A DNA stretch of 64,000 nt, taken from NCBI RefSeq assembly GCF_031455295.1, contig NZ_JAVDSL010000001.1, forward strand, positions 1,736,001 to 1,800,000, given 5' to 3'. The first letter of the stretch is position 1, and each line of letters starts with the position of its first letter. Shown here piece after piece: positions 17,782 through 26,346 of this stretch. The position numbers were made by a program, and so were the translations under genes. The DNA comes from Leifsonia sp. 1010 (GTDB lineage: Bacteria; Actinomycetota; Actinomycetes; Actinomycetales; Microbacteriaceae). The notes beneath the pieces were generated by a model. That model saw nothing but the letters and a program-made list of their open reading frames with translations. It was not told where the DNA came from and did not search any database.

Positions 17782-17811
17782 GCGTGGACGACCTGTTATG
17801 GTCGTCCACGC
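17782..17811 (+). terminator. 12-bp hairpin after mqo
   Basis: GCGTGGACGACC (17782-17793) and GGTCGTCCACGC (17800-17811) pair perfectly around a 6-base loop TGTTAT. No T-run follows. Position suits an mqo terminator; a dyad operator for the next gene is the alternative. Confidence 0.5.
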
Positions 17812-17983
17812 TATGAAGTGAGAACCTCCTGACGTCCCGCGCCTGAGGCGCCGTCGATGTGAGTGAGGACCCTTCGGTCGCTGCGCTGCCCGGTCAGGCA
17901 CCTGGGCGCTCCGGCGCCACTCACGACGGAGATCGCCCGGCGGGAAACCGCTCCTCGTGGAGCGCCCGGAAAGGCGGTTCCCC
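17812..17983 (+). promoter_or_regulatory. Structured leader of the ABC-F gene
   Basis: The 170 bases before the ABC-F start hold several mutually exclusive pairings: GTGAGTG (17859-17865) with CACTCAC (17918-17924); GCTCC-TCGT-GGAGC around 17950-17963; GGGCGCTCC (17904-17912) with GGAGCGCCC (17959-17967); and GGGAAACCG just before it with CGGTTCCC, which covers the end of the ribosome site. A two-codon frame ATG AAG TGA sits at 17813-17821. ABC-F genes in Gram-positives are often controlled by attenuation leaders, so this may be one; that is inference. Confidence 0.4.
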
Positions 17984-19597
17984 ATGCCAACGATCACTCT
18001 CACCCCGCTTCGCGCTGAGGGCGTCTCGGTCGCCTACGGCGATCGTCGCGTGCTCACCGACGTCTCCATCACGGTCGGACCCGGCACCCGGCTCGGCCTC
18101 ATCGGCGAGAACGGCGCGGGCAAATCCACTCTGCTGCGGGTCCTGGCCGGCGCCGAGGCGCCCGACGCGGGCTTGCTCACACGGCCGGAACGGACCGGCT
18201 TCCTCTGGCAGGAGGTGCAGTTCGAGCCTGGCGACACCCTCGCGGCGGTGATCGAGCACGCGCTCGCCGACGTTCGTGCGATCGAGCGTGAACTCGAGGA
18301 GGCGGCCTCTGCGCTCGGCTCCGGCGATCCGGCCTCAGACGCGCGTTATGACGCCGCCCTCGCGGCGGCCGAGCGCGCCGAGATCTGGACCGTCGATGCC
18401 CGCCGCGACGAGCTGCTCGACGGACTCGGTGTCGGCGGCATCCCGCTGTCGCGGACATTGAGCGAGGTGTCCGGCGGTCAGCGCAGCCGGTTCGCGCTCG
18501 CCGCTCTGCTCCTCGCCCGCCCGGAGGCCCTTCTGCTCGACGAGCCGACGAATCACCTGGACGACGAGGCGGCGTCCTTCCTGGAGCGACAGCTGCGGGG
18601 GTGGGCGGGACCCGTCGTGTTCGCCAGCCACGACCGCGCGTTCCTCGACGCGGCGGCCACCAGCCTGCTCGACCTCGACCCCGCGCGCTCGGGCACCACG
18701 GTGTTCGGCGGCGGATACAGCGCGTACCTGGCAGAGAAGGAGGCGGAGCGCGCGCGATGGGAGAAGCAGTACGCAGACGAGCAGCACGAGCTCAAGGAAC
18801 TCGAGCGCGCCGTTGACGTGACCGCGCGATCCATCGCCTGGTCCGGAAAGGTGCGCGACAACGACAAGTTCGCCAAGGCGTTCAAGGGCAACGCCCTCGA
18901 CCGGCAGATCAGCCGGCGCATCCGCAACGCGGACGGACGGCTGGAGGAACTGCGCGTCGGTCAGGTGCGCAAGCCGCCGGCTCGCCTGGAGTTCGCGGGC
19001 ATCCCGTCCGGGTTCCAGGTGCTCGGCGACGGGTCGGGGCTGCTGGTCCAGGCGCGCCAGGTGCGCGTCCCGGGCCGCCTCCAGGTCGACGAGTTCGCCG
19101 TCGGGCCGTCCAGCCGCATCCTCGTCACGGGCGCGAACGGGGCGGGCAAATCGACGCTGCTGTCCGTGCTCGCCGGTCGCCTCGAACCAACGAGTGGTGC
19201 CGTTCAGCGTCGGCGCGGGCTCCGCGTCGGACTGCTGGAGCAGGATGTGCGGTTCGCCGACCTGGCGCTCTCGCCGCGCCGGATCTACGAGGCGACGGTG
19301 GGGGAGCGGAGGGCGGAGGCCGTGCCGCTCACTTCGCTCGGGCTCGTCGCCCCGCGCGACGCCGACCGGCCGGTCGGCGCGCTGTCCATCGGTCAGCAGC
19401 GCCGGCTCGCGCTGGCCCTGATCCTCGCCCGCCCGCCGCACGTGTTCCTGCTCGACGAGCCGACCAACCACCTCTCCCTGGCGCTCGCGACGGAACTGGA
19501 GGATGCGTTGGGCGCCTACCCGGGCGCGGTCGTGGTCGCGAGCCACGACCGCTGGCTCCGCTCCGGGTGGAAGGGGGAGACGGTGCACCTTGCTTAA
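17984..19597 (+). CDS. ABC-F family ATPase (ribosome-associated)
   Basis: Soluble protein of 537 residues with two ABC domains and no membrane segments, the ABC-F layout. First domain: Walker A IGENGAGKSTLL, signature SEVSGGQRSRFALA, Walker B ALLLDEPTNHLDDEA. Linker about residues 250-330 with charged helices (EKQYADEQHELKELERAV). Second domain: TGANGAGKSTLL, SIGQQRRLALAL and VFLLDEPTNHLS. Family members bind the ribosomal E site, some protecting against antibiotics; which kind this is cannot be told. ATG 17984 has AAAGGCGG 6 bases ahead and is preferred to GTG 17957. Possible attenuation by the leader. Confidence 0.92.
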   Translation: MPTITLTPLRAEGVSVAYGDRRVLTDVSITVGPGTRLGLIGENGAGKSTLLRVLAGAEAPDAGLLTRPERTGFLWQEVQFEPGDTLAAVIEHALADVRAIERELEEAASALGSGDPASDARYDAALAAAERAEIWTVDARRDELLDGLGVGGIPLSRTLSEVSGGQRSRFALAALLLARPEALLLDEPTNHLDDEAASFLERQLRGWAGPVVFASHDRAFLDAAATSLLDLDPARSGTTVFGGGYSAYLAEKEAERARWEKQYADEQHELKELERAVDVTARSIAWSGKVRDNDKFAKAFKGNALDRQISRRIRNADGRLEELRVGQVRKPPARLEFAGIPSGFQVLGDGSGLLVQARQVRVPGRLQVDEFAVGPSSRILVTGANGAGKSTLLSVLAGRLEPTSGAVQRRRGLRVGLLEQDVRFADLALSPRRIYEATVGERRAEAVPLTSLGLVAPRDADRPVGALSIGQQRRLALALILARPPHVFLLDEPTNHLSLALATELEDALGAYPGAVVVASHDRWLRSGWKGETVHLA

Positions 19598-19600
19598 GAT

Positions 19601-19616
19601 TCGAACATATGTTCGA
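19601..19616. promoter_or_regulatory. SOS box (LexA operator)
   Basis: TCGAACATATGTTCGA is an exact match to the actinobacterial LexA site TCGAAC-N4-GTTCGA and lies in a 20-bp perfect palindrome (19599-19618). It ends 8 bases before the ATG of the radical SAM gene and just after the ABC-F stop, so LexA should block initiation of the downstream gene. Confidence 0.88.
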
Positions 19617-19624
19617 ATAGAGGC

Positions 19625-20809
19625 ATGCGCTGGAGTGGTCAGGAGTTGTCGGTCGATGAGCCGTCCGCCCTGCCCGGGCTTGCGCGGCTGAACAATCTGG
19701 TGCGCTCCGTGCGCACCCCCGACTTCGCCGGCATCACGTTCCACGAGGTGCTGGCGAAGTCGGCGCTCAACCGCATCCCGGGTGGCGGAGGGCCGATGCC
19801 GTTCGGGTGGACGATCAATCCGTACCGGGGGTGCTCGCACGCCTGCGTGTATTGCTTCGCGCGGCCGACGCACACCTACCTCGACCTCGACTCCGGCAAA
19901 GACTTCGACAACGAGATCATCGTCAAGGTGAACGTGGCCGATGTGCTGCGCAAGGAGCTCGCCAAGCCCAGCTGGGGCCATCATCCGGTCGCACTGGGCA
20001 CCAACACCGATCCGTACCAGCGGGCGGAGGGCCGGTACGGGTTGATGCCCGGAATCATCGACGCGCTGGCCGACTCGGGCACGCCGTTCAGCATCCTCAC
20101 GAAGGGGTCACTGCTGCGGCGCGATCTCGACCGGCTGGTCGAGGCGAACAAGCGGGTGCCTGTTGATCTCGCCATGTCGATCGCGGTCTACGACGACGAC
20201 CTGCAGCAGTCGGTCGAGCCCGGCACTCCGACGACCAAGGCTCGACTCGCGACGGTCACAGCGGTGCGCGAGCACGGCCTCGACTGCGGCGTCTTCCTGA
20301 TGCCGATCATCCCGTACCTCACCGATACTCGCGCGCACCTCGACGAGGCGCTGCGGCAGGCGAAGGAGGCGGGCGCAACCTCCGTTCTCTATTCGGCGCT
20401 TCACCTGAAGCCGGGCGTCAAGGAGTGGTTCTACCTGTGGCTCGGGCGCGAGCATCCCGAGCTGCTCCCGCAGTACCGGCGCATGTACGGGCGTGGAACT
20501 TATGCGCCGCAGGAGTATCGCCGATGGCTCGCCGGGCGGATCAAGCCGCTGATCCGAGCGCATGGTCTGGAGCGCGGTCGCGAAGATCCGATGACCGGCG
20601 GTGTCCGCTCCAGTGCGCTCGGGATGCTGCGTGACGACGAGGGGGAGCGGCAGCTGGTGGGGTCTGCTGTGCGTGCCACGGGGTCCGCCTCGGCGGGATC
20701 CGCGCCGCGCTCTGCCGGATCGGCCGCGTCGCAGGGAGAGGCGCCGGACGCGGCGTCGATCGTGAGTGCATCCCTGACCGGATTGGGGGTTCAGCCGACC
20801 CTGTTCTGA
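19625..20809 (+). CDS. Rv2578c-type radical SAM protein, SOS-controlled
   Basis: 394 residues. Radical SAM core with the cluster motif C-x3-C-x2-C in YRGCSHACVYCFAR at about residue 70-80, preceded by GWTINPY, and FSILTKGSLLRRDLD further in; these match the Rv2578c/spore-photolyase-like group. The last 70 residues are Ala/Gly/Ser-rich and unstructured. The mycobacterial homologue belongs to the LexA regulon, which fits the SOS box directly ahead. Function not proven; a DNA repair role is inferred. Start ATG with only a short leader, no good ribosome site. Confidence 0.88.
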   Translation: MRWSGQELSVDEPSALPGLARLNNLVRSVRTPDFAGITFHEVLAKSALNRIPGGGGPMPFGWTINPYRGCSHACVYCFARPTHTYLDLDSGKDFDNEIIVKVNVADVLRKELAKPSWGHHPVALGTNTDPYQRAEGRYGLMPGIIDALADSGTPFSILTKGSLLRRDLDRLVEANKRVPVDLAMSIAVYDDDLQQSVEPGTPTTKARLATVTAVREHGLDCGVFLMPIIPYLTDTRAHLDEALRQAKEAGATSVLYSALHLKPGVKEWFYLWLGREHPELLPQYRRMYGRGTYAPQEYRRWLAGRIKPLIRAHGLERGREDPMTGGVRSSALGMLRDDEGERQLVGSAVRATGSASAGSAPRSAGSAASQGEAPDAASIVSASLTGLGVQPTLF

Positions 20810-20942
20810 GAGTGGTCCTCTCCGAGTCAACTCCACAGCGACATCGTGCGGTCGCGATGTCCGGACGCGCGTCGATCGGGGTACGAGCGGCCGGGGTACA
20901 CAGAGTCCGCGTCGGATGCCATAATCCGGGAGGGACCGAGGA

Positions 20943-22262
20943 GTGCTCGGGTCCGGAAGGGACGACGACGTGTCGCTCGGTCTGCCCAGCCATCTGGCAC
21001 GACCTGCGAACTCGCGCGCCCTCGCCACAGCAGCCCGCTGGGCCGGCCTGATCTGCCTCGCCGCCGCCGTCGTGAACGTCGGCACCGCGAGCCTGGTGGA
21101 CGGCAACGTGACCTCCTGGGTGACACTGCTCGTGCTGATGCCGATGGTCGCCCTGCTGCTGGCGCTGGCCCGCGGCCGAACGGCGGGTCTCACGATCGCG
21201 TACCTCCTCGTCGGCACCGTCTGCACGTACTTCTACGTCGTCGCCCTGTTCACCAGCACGCCGGCATACACCGACACCAATCTCTTCGTGGTCGCTCTGC
21301 CGGTGGTCGCGATGACGCTCGTCGGCGGAACGGGCACGGGGGCGCTCGCGGGAATCCTGTGGGCGACTCTCGGCTTCGCCCTCGCCGAGGCGGCCGTGAT
21401 CCTCGGTGCTGCGACGACCGGGCGTGCGTACATTCCCGACGCCATCTCACTCGGGGCGTACCTCCTCCTGGTCGGCGTGCTCACCTATGACGGACTGACC
21501 CGGGGAACACGGTCACGTGCGCAGGCGGCCCTGCATCGCGCGGTGCGCGACGCCCGGCTGGTCGATCTCCGCCGAGAGCTGCTGGCCGCATCCACCGCCG
21601 ATCTCCACGACACGGTGCTCAGCGAGCTGGTGGCCGTCGCCGGTGCGCAGCCCGGGCCACTGGACGAGCGACTCGCCCGCCGCATCGACGCCGACCTCAG
21701 CGGGCTCGCCGCCGTGCCGACAGCGGATGGCCTCGGCGTCGCCGGGGCCGGGGTTCCTGGGGCCGCCGCGGTCGCCGGGGTCGCCGGGGTCGCCGGAGCC
21801 CCACGGGTCGCCGGGCTCGCGGGGATACGAGACGCGGATCCTTGGTACGACAGCGAGCTCCACCGCGCCATCGAGGCGGCGCGCGACGAGGGGCTCACGG
21901 TCGACATCTCGGGCGACCGCACGGCGTACACGACCCTCGGCGACGACGCCCGTCGCGCCCTCGGTCTGGCCGTCCGGCAGTGCCTCGTCAACGTCGTCCG
22001 GCATTCCGGGAGCCCGAGCGCCGAGGTGGCGCTGTCGGCCGGCAGCGGCTCCCTCTCGGTCATGGTGGTGGATGGCGGAAGCGGCTTCCCGACGTCGGCT
22101 CCTGCCGCCGATCGGCTGGGTCTCCGGCAGTCCGTCGGCGACCGCATCGCCCGGGTGGGCGGCACGGTCGACATCTACTCCAGCGCCGATGTAGGGACCA
22201 CCGTCATCCTGACGGTTCCGATCGGCCCGGAAGCCGCCGTCTCCGAGGGGCGCGCCGGATGA
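20943..22262 (+). CDS. Sensor histidine kinase, membrane-bound
   Basis: 439 residues. Five or six hydrophobic segments in the first 185 residues (for example WAGLICLAAAVVNVGTA, LLVLMPMVALLLALA), then a cytoplasmic kinase part. The phospho-acceptor is probably His222 in ADLHDTVLSEL, the NarL-type HDxV box. The ATPase domain has an N box VNVVRHSG and VDGGSGF in place of the usual DNGxGF, then GDRIARVGGTVDI and GTTVILTVP. A Gly/Ala/Val-rich stretch around 260-285 (repeated GVAGVAG) splits the two. Start GTG with GGAGGGA 7 bases ahead; CATAAT at 20919-20924 may be the -10. ATGA overlap with the next gene. Confidence 0.82.
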   Translation: MLGSGRDDDVSLGLPSHLARPANSRALATAARWAGLICLAAAVVNVGTASLVDGNVTSWVTLLVLMPMVALLLALARGRTAGLTIAYLLVGTVCTYFYVVALFTSTPAYTDTNLFVVALPVVAMTLVGGTGTGALAGILWATLGFALAEAAVILGAATTGRAYIPDAISLGAYLLLVGVLTYDGLTRGTRSRAQAALHRAVRDARLVDLRRELLAASTADLHDTVLSELVAVAGAQPGPLDERLARRIDADLSGLAAVPTADGLGVAGAGVPGAAAVAGVAGVAGAPRVAGLAGIRDADPWYDSELHRAIEAARDEGLTVDISGDRTAYTTLGDDARRALGLAVRQCLVNVVRHSGSPSAEVALSAGSGSLSVMVVDGGSGFPTSAPAADRLGLRQSVGDRIARVGGTVDIYSSADVGTTVILTVPIGPEAAVSEGRAG

Positions 22263-23503
22263 CCGCCCTGAACCCGCGCACGATCGTCGGAGCGCGCTCC
22301 GTGACGCTCGAGCGGACGCCCCAGCGCCTGGACCCGCTCGGAGCCCAATCGGCCTGGCCGCTGGTGCCCCTGCTCGGAGGTGTCGCGCTGGCATACGCGG
22401 TGTACTCGACGATCATCCATGCCGACCAACTGCGAAGCGTCTCCCTCGCGATCGTCGCCATCGGCGTCCTCCTCCTCTCCGTCGTGATCGCCACCCTCCG
22501 CACCCATCCCGGGCTCGCCCCGTTCGGCCGCTGGTCCCACTTCTCGGTGGTCGCGTTCGCCGTCACCGCCGCAGCGCTGTTCGACTCCTCCGTGTGGGGC
22601 CGCAACGAACGCATCCAAGACGACTGGGGTCAGATCGCCGTCGCGCTCCTGCTCATCGCCATGCCGCTGTACCGCCCGATCGGCGAGGTCGCCGGCTCGG
22701 CTGTCGTCGCCGCGATCGTCCTCGGCGGGCTGGCCGGAGCCCAGCACTCGCTCGTCATCGCGAACGTCCCCCTGGTGTACGCCACGGTGGCAGCGACGCC
22801 CATCCTCGCCCTGGCCGCCGGTGGCGCCGGGTACGCCTGGACGCTGACGGGCGAGACGCTGCGCTGGCGCGAGGTCGCGCGCGAAGGCCAGCTCCGGTTG
22901 GAGGGCGAACTCCGCCAGGCAGCCGAGAGGATGATCGCGCAGGAGCGCATGACCGCGCTCAACGCCGAGGCAGTGCCGTTCCTCACGGCGATCGCCCATC
23001 GGGGCGCCGTGACCGAAGACGACATCGTGCGCGCACGAGGCATCGCCGAGCGTCTCAGAGGGATGTCCGTGCGCGCCGTCTCGCGCACCTGGCTGGAGGA
23101 CACCCTCGAACTCGCGCTCGCACCTAGACTAGTGGAGGTGCCCGCCGCATCCATCGACGATGGGACCGGGCCGCGGGTCGACGACCCGGACCGCCTCGAA
23201 CGGGTGCTGACTGCCGACCAGCGAGCCATCGTCGGCGCCCTCATCGCGACGGTGGCCGCCCGCCCGGGCCTCGAACCCCGGTCCGTCCTCCTCGAAGCGA
23301 GCGAACCCGAACGGCCGTCGTTCGCGTTGCATGCGAAGATCGCCGAGCCCCGCGCCGAGCTGCGCCGCGAGCTCCTGCCGTTCGTCAGCTCCCTCAACTC
23401 CGTCGCCATGCGCGCCACGATGCGGCTGCGCGGTGACGGCGTCACGATCCGATTCGCCTACCCCGAAGGCGGATTCCCCGACAGCGAAGGCAGAAGACGA
23501 TGA
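22259..23503 (+). CDS. Membrane protein between kinase and regulator, unknown
   Basis: 414 residues, ATGA overlaps on both sides, so part of the same three-gene unit. About six hydrophobic segments between residues 30 and 200 (PLVPLLGGVALAYAVYSTII, AIVAIGVLLLSVVIATL, VPLVYATVAATPILALAA), then a cytoplasmic part starting with a helical stretch EGQLRLEGELRQAAERMIAQ, as in the dimerisation region of histidine kinases. I see neither an HDxV box nor an ATP-binding N box, so it is probably not a kinase. It may be a partner that forms mixed dimers with the kinase before it; that is inference. Confidence 0.7.
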   Translation: MTALNPRTIVGARSVTLERTPQRLDPLGAQSAWPLVPLLGGVALAYAVYSTIIHADQLRSVSLAIVAIGVLLLSVVIATLRTHPGLAPFGRWSHFSVVAFAVTAAALFDSSVWGRNERIQDDWGQIAVALLLIAMPLYRPIGEVAGSAVVAAIVLGGLAGAQHSLVIANVPLVYATVAATPILALAAGGAGYAWTLTGETLRWREVAREGQLRLEGELRQAAERMIAQERMTALNAEAVPFLTAIAHRGAVTEDDIVRARGIAERLRGMSVRAVSRTWLEDTLELALAPRLVEVPAASIDDGTGPRVDDPDRLERVLTADQRAIVGALIATVAARPGLEPRSVLLEASEPERPSFALHAKIAEPRAELRRELLPFVSSLNSVAMRATMRLRGDGVTIRFAYPEGGFPDSEGRRR

Positions 23504-24207
23504 GACTATTGCGTCCGGACGAACCGGGAGCGACGGCGACCTCGGCCGCCGGACGGTCGGCGGAGCCGCCGATCCGTCTGGCGATCCTCGACGACCACGA
23601 GATCCTCCTCGACAGCCTGGCGTCGTGGATCGAGAAGAACGCACCCGAGTTCGACTTGGTCGTGAGGGCCGGCAGCTGGCTGGAGCTGGTGCACAGCGAC
23701 GCGTTCCCGACCGACCTCGTCATCATGGACCTGCAGCTGAAGGAATCGGTCTCCATCGGAGCCCGCGTCCGCACCTGCCGCGCGGCCGGCGCGAAGGTCG
23801 TCGTCCTCAGCGCCGTGGACACCCCGGAGGACCGGGATGCGGCGCTCGCCGCCGGTGCCGTCGCGTACGTCACCAAGTCGCAGCCGATGACGGAGCTCGT
23901 CGCCGCAGCCCTGTCGGCATCGGGTCGCGGAGTCGGCAGGGCCGCCGCCGCACCGACCGCATGGCGGCCGAAGCCGCTCATCCCCGATTCCGCCCGCCCG
24001 CGGTTGAGCGACGGAGAGCGGCAGGCGCTCATCCTCTACGCCGATGGGCGGACCACGTCCGAGGTGGCGCGCGCCATGAACGTGCAGTACGAGACGGCCA
24101 AGACGTACCTGCGGCGGGTGCGCGAGAAGTACGGGAAGGCCGGTCGTCCGACGAGTTCCCGCGCGGACCTGATCCGCCGGGCTGCGGAGGACGGGTACCT
24201 CACCTGA
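23500..24207 (+). CDS. Response regulator, LuxR/NarL type
   Basis: 235 residues. Receiver domain with acidic pair in LAILDDHEI, phospho-acceptor Asp77 in VIMDLQL, and Lys in YVTKSQP; C-terminal helix-turn-helix from about residue 165 (LSDGERQALILYADGRTTSEVARAMNVQ, then YETAKTYLRRVREKYGKAGR). About 25 extra residues precede the receiver domain. Third gene of the unit with the kinase and membrane protein, ATGA overlap. Presumably activated by the kinase; targets unknown. Confidence 0.88.
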   Translation: MRLLRPDEPGATATSAAGRSAEPPIRLAILDDHEILLDSLASWIEKNAPEFDLVVRAGSWLELVHSDAFPTDLVIMDLQLKESVSIGARVRTCRAAGAKVVVLSAVDTPEDRDAALAAGAVAYVTKSQPMTELVAAALSASGRGVGRAAAAPTAWRPKPLIPDSARPRLSDGERQALILYADGRTTSEVARAMNVQYETAKTYLRRVREKYGKAGRPTSSRADLIRRAAEDGYLT

Positions 24208-24239
24208 CGCGCCGTCGGGCTTCCGGCATCCCCGCCACA

Positions 24240-24245
24240 TAGGAT
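24240..24245 (+). promoter_or_regulatory. Leaderless -10 box of tdk
   Basis: TAGGAT, six bases, then GTG 24252; same arrangement as mqo. Confidence 0.6.
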
Positions 24246-24251
24246 CGGTGC

Positions 24252-24926
24252 GTGGCAAAACTGTATTTCCGCTACGGAGCGATGAACAGCGGCAAGAGCA
24301 CGGCCATGCTTCAGGCCGCCTACAACTACGAGGAGCGCGGCCACCGCGTCCTGCTCACGAAGCCGTCGATCGACACGAAGGGCGACCTGGGCATCCTGTC
24401 CCGACTGGGCGTCACTCGCGAGGTCGACTTCCTCATCGCGCCCGAGACCGATGCTTATGGAGCCTTCCAGCGGCACCGCGAACGCACCATCAAGCGCTTC
24501 GACACCGACATCAGCGCCCTTCTGGTGGATGAGGCCCAGTTCCTCACCGAGGCGCAGGTCGACGATCTGCTGCGCATCGCGCTGCTCGACAACGTCCCGG
24601 TGCTCGCCTACGGCATCCGTACCGACTTCCAGACGGTCGCATTCCCCGGCAGCCGTCGGCTGCTGGAGGTCGCGCACAGCCTGGAGGAGCTGAAGACGAT
24701 CTGCCGCTGCGGCCGCAAGGCGATCTTCAACGCGCGCAAGATCGACGGGGTGTTCGTCTTCGACGGCGACCAGGTCGCGATCGACGGTGCGTCGGTCTCG
24801 TACGAGTCTCTCTGCGGAAACTGCTACCTTCAGGAAAGTCGAGGAGTGCTCAACAATGGCCGCCGGCATTGGCCGGTCGAGGCGGCTCCCGCCTACGTCG
24901 ACGAGCCTGACCCCGACTTCACCTGA
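24252..24926 (+). CDS. tdk: Thymidine kinase, type II (TK1-like)
   Basis: Phosphorylates thymidine to dTMP for salvage; tmk at 43896 performs the next step. 224 residues. Start KLYFRYGAMNSGKSTAMLQA holds the Walker A typical of TK1, followed by LLTKPSIDTKGD, the box LLVDEAQFLTEAQVDDL with the catalytic-base Glu, YGIRTDFQ, and zinc ligands in ICRCGRKA and CGNCY. The end after CGNCYLQ is about 30 residues longer than I expect and has no recognised motif. Start GTG is leaderless. Confidence 0.93.
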   Translation: MAKLYFRYGAMNSGKSTAMLQAAYNYEERGHRVLLTKPSIDTKGDLGILSRLGVTREVDFLIAPETDAYGAFQRHRERTIKRFDTDISALLVDEAQFLTEAQVDDLLRIALLDNVPVLAYGIRTDFQTVAFPGSRRLLEVAHSLEELKTICRCGRKAIFNARKIDGVFVFDGDQVAIDGASVSYESLCGNCYLQESRGVLNNGRRHWPVEAAPAYVDEPDPDFT

Positions 24927-24972
24927 TCCTCACCACGCCCGAAGGCGACTTCACCCGAAGGAACTGCACACC

Positions 24973-26280
24973 ATGAGAATCTCCGTGATCGGCTGCGGCT
25001 ACCTCGGAGCGGTCCACGCCGCGTCGATGGCCCACCTGGGGCACGACGTCGTCGGCATCGACGTCGACGAGGCCAAAATCGCCCTCCTCTCCGCCGGTCG
25101 TCCGCCGTTCTTCGAGCCTGGCTTGCCGGAGGTGCTCGAGTCGGCGGCTCCGTCGGGGCGTCTGCGCTTCACCACGGACTTCTCGGCCGTGTCCGAGGCC
25201 GACGTCCACTTCGTCGCCGTCGGCACACCGCAGGTCGCGGACGGGGATGCGGCGGACATGCGCTTCGTCGACGCCGCGTTCGCCTCCCTCCTGGAGCACG
25301 TGAAGCCCGGCGACCTCATCGTCGGCAAGAGCACCGTCCCGGTCGGGACCGCCGCGCGTCTGGCGGAGCTGGTCGCACAGGCGCAGCCGGAGGTCACCCT
25401 CGCCTGGAATCCCGAGTTCCTCCGTGAGGGATTCGCGGTCAGCGACACCGTGAGCCCGGACCGGCTCGTGTACGGCGTGCCCGAGGGCGAGGCGGGGGAG
25501 CGGGCCGCCCGGCTGCTCGACGAGGTCTACGCTTCCGCGGTCGCCGCCGGGACTCCGGTCATCGTGACCGACTACGCCACCTCCGAACTCGTGAAGGTCT
25601 CGGCCAACGCCTTCCTCGCCACGAAGATCTCCTTCATCAACGCGATGGCCGAGATCGCCGAGGTGACCGGCGCGGATGTGACCAAGCTCGCCGATGCGAT
25701 CGGCCACGACGCACGCATCGGCCGCCGCTTCCTCAACGCGGGAGTCGGATTCGGCGGCGGCTGCCTCCCCAAGGACATCCGCGCGTTCAGCGCCAGGGCC
25801 CGCGAGCTCGGCAAGGGCGACGCCGTCCGCTTCCTCGACGAGGTGGACCAGATCAACCTGCGCCGCCGGACGCGCGTCGTCGAGCTGGTGCGCGAGGAGG
25901 CCGGTGGCCTGGCCGGCGTGCGTGTCGGCGTGCTGGGACTCGCGTTCAAGCCGCACTCGGACGACATCCGCGACTCCCCGGCGCTGGACATCGCCATGCG
26001 ACTCGCCGACGCGGGGGCCATCGTCACCGCGACAGATCCTCAGGCCGTCGACAACGCGCGACGTCGTGCGCCACAGCTGCGGTTCGCGGAGACGGCCGAG
26101 GAGGCCGTCCGGGATGCGGACGTCGTCGTCCTGATCACGGAATGGCCGGAGTTCACCGGCCTCGATCCGGCGGCGGTCGGCGAACTCGTGGCACATCGCA
26201 CGGTGATCGATGGACGCAATGCGCTCGACCCGGCGGCATGGCGCGGCGCCGGGTGGACGTACCGCGGTTTGGGCCGCTGA
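24973..26280 (+). CDS. UDP-glucose 6-dehydrogenase family protein
   Basis: NAD-dependent oxidation of a UDP-hexose to the uronic acid, for surface polysaccharide. 435 residues. Rossmann start RISVIGCGYLGAVHAASMAHLGH, substrate segment FFEPGLPEVLE, VGKSTVPVGTA, EFLREGFAVSDT, catalytic Cys in GVGFGGGCLPKDIRAF, and C-terminal domain LGLAFKPHSDDIRDSPALDIA. UDP-glucose is most likely, but GDP-mannose or UDP-N-acetyl sugars are possible within the family. ATG 24973 chosen with GAAGGAA about 10 bases ahead. No glycosyltransferases follow. Confidence 0.88.
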   Translation: MRISVIGCGYLGAVHAASMAHLGHDVVGIDVDEAKIALLSAGRPPFFEPGLPEVLESAAPSGRLRFTTDFSAVSEADVHFVAVGTPQVADGDAADMRFVDAAFASLLEHVKPGDLIVGKSTVPVGTAARLAELVAQAQPEVTLAWNPEFLREGFAVSDTVSPDRLVYGVPEGEAGERAARLLDEVYASAVAAGTPVIVTDYATSELVKVSANAFLATKISFINAMAEIAEVTGADVTKLADAIGHDARIGRRFLNAGVGFGGGCLPKDIRAFSARARELGKGDAVRFLDEVDQINLRRRTRVVELVREEAGGLAGVRVGVLGLAFKPHSDDIRDSPALDIAMRLADAGAIVTATDPQAVDNARRRAPQLRFAETAEEAVRDADVVVLITEWPEFTGLDPAAVGELVAHRTVIDGRNALDPAAWRGAGWTYRGLGR

Positions 26281-26334
26281 CAGCCTCTGCGTAACTCGCC
26301 CCATTTGGGGGCCGCCAAAAAAGTGAGGATTTGT

Positions 26335-26340
26335 TAGATT
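26335..26340 (+). promoter_or_regulatory. Leaderless -10 box of the DUF4012 gene
   Basis: TAGATT, six bases, then ATG 26347; the preceding AT-rich stretch AAAAAAGTGAGGATTTG lies where a -35 box would be. Confidence 0.58.
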
Positions 26341-26346
26341 TGTCGC

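Noticed and set aside
17859-18251. 130-codon frame starting in the ABC-F leader
   Set aside because: Mostly overlaps the ABC-F gene in another frame and is Arg/Ser/Pro-rich; leader pairing explains the region better.
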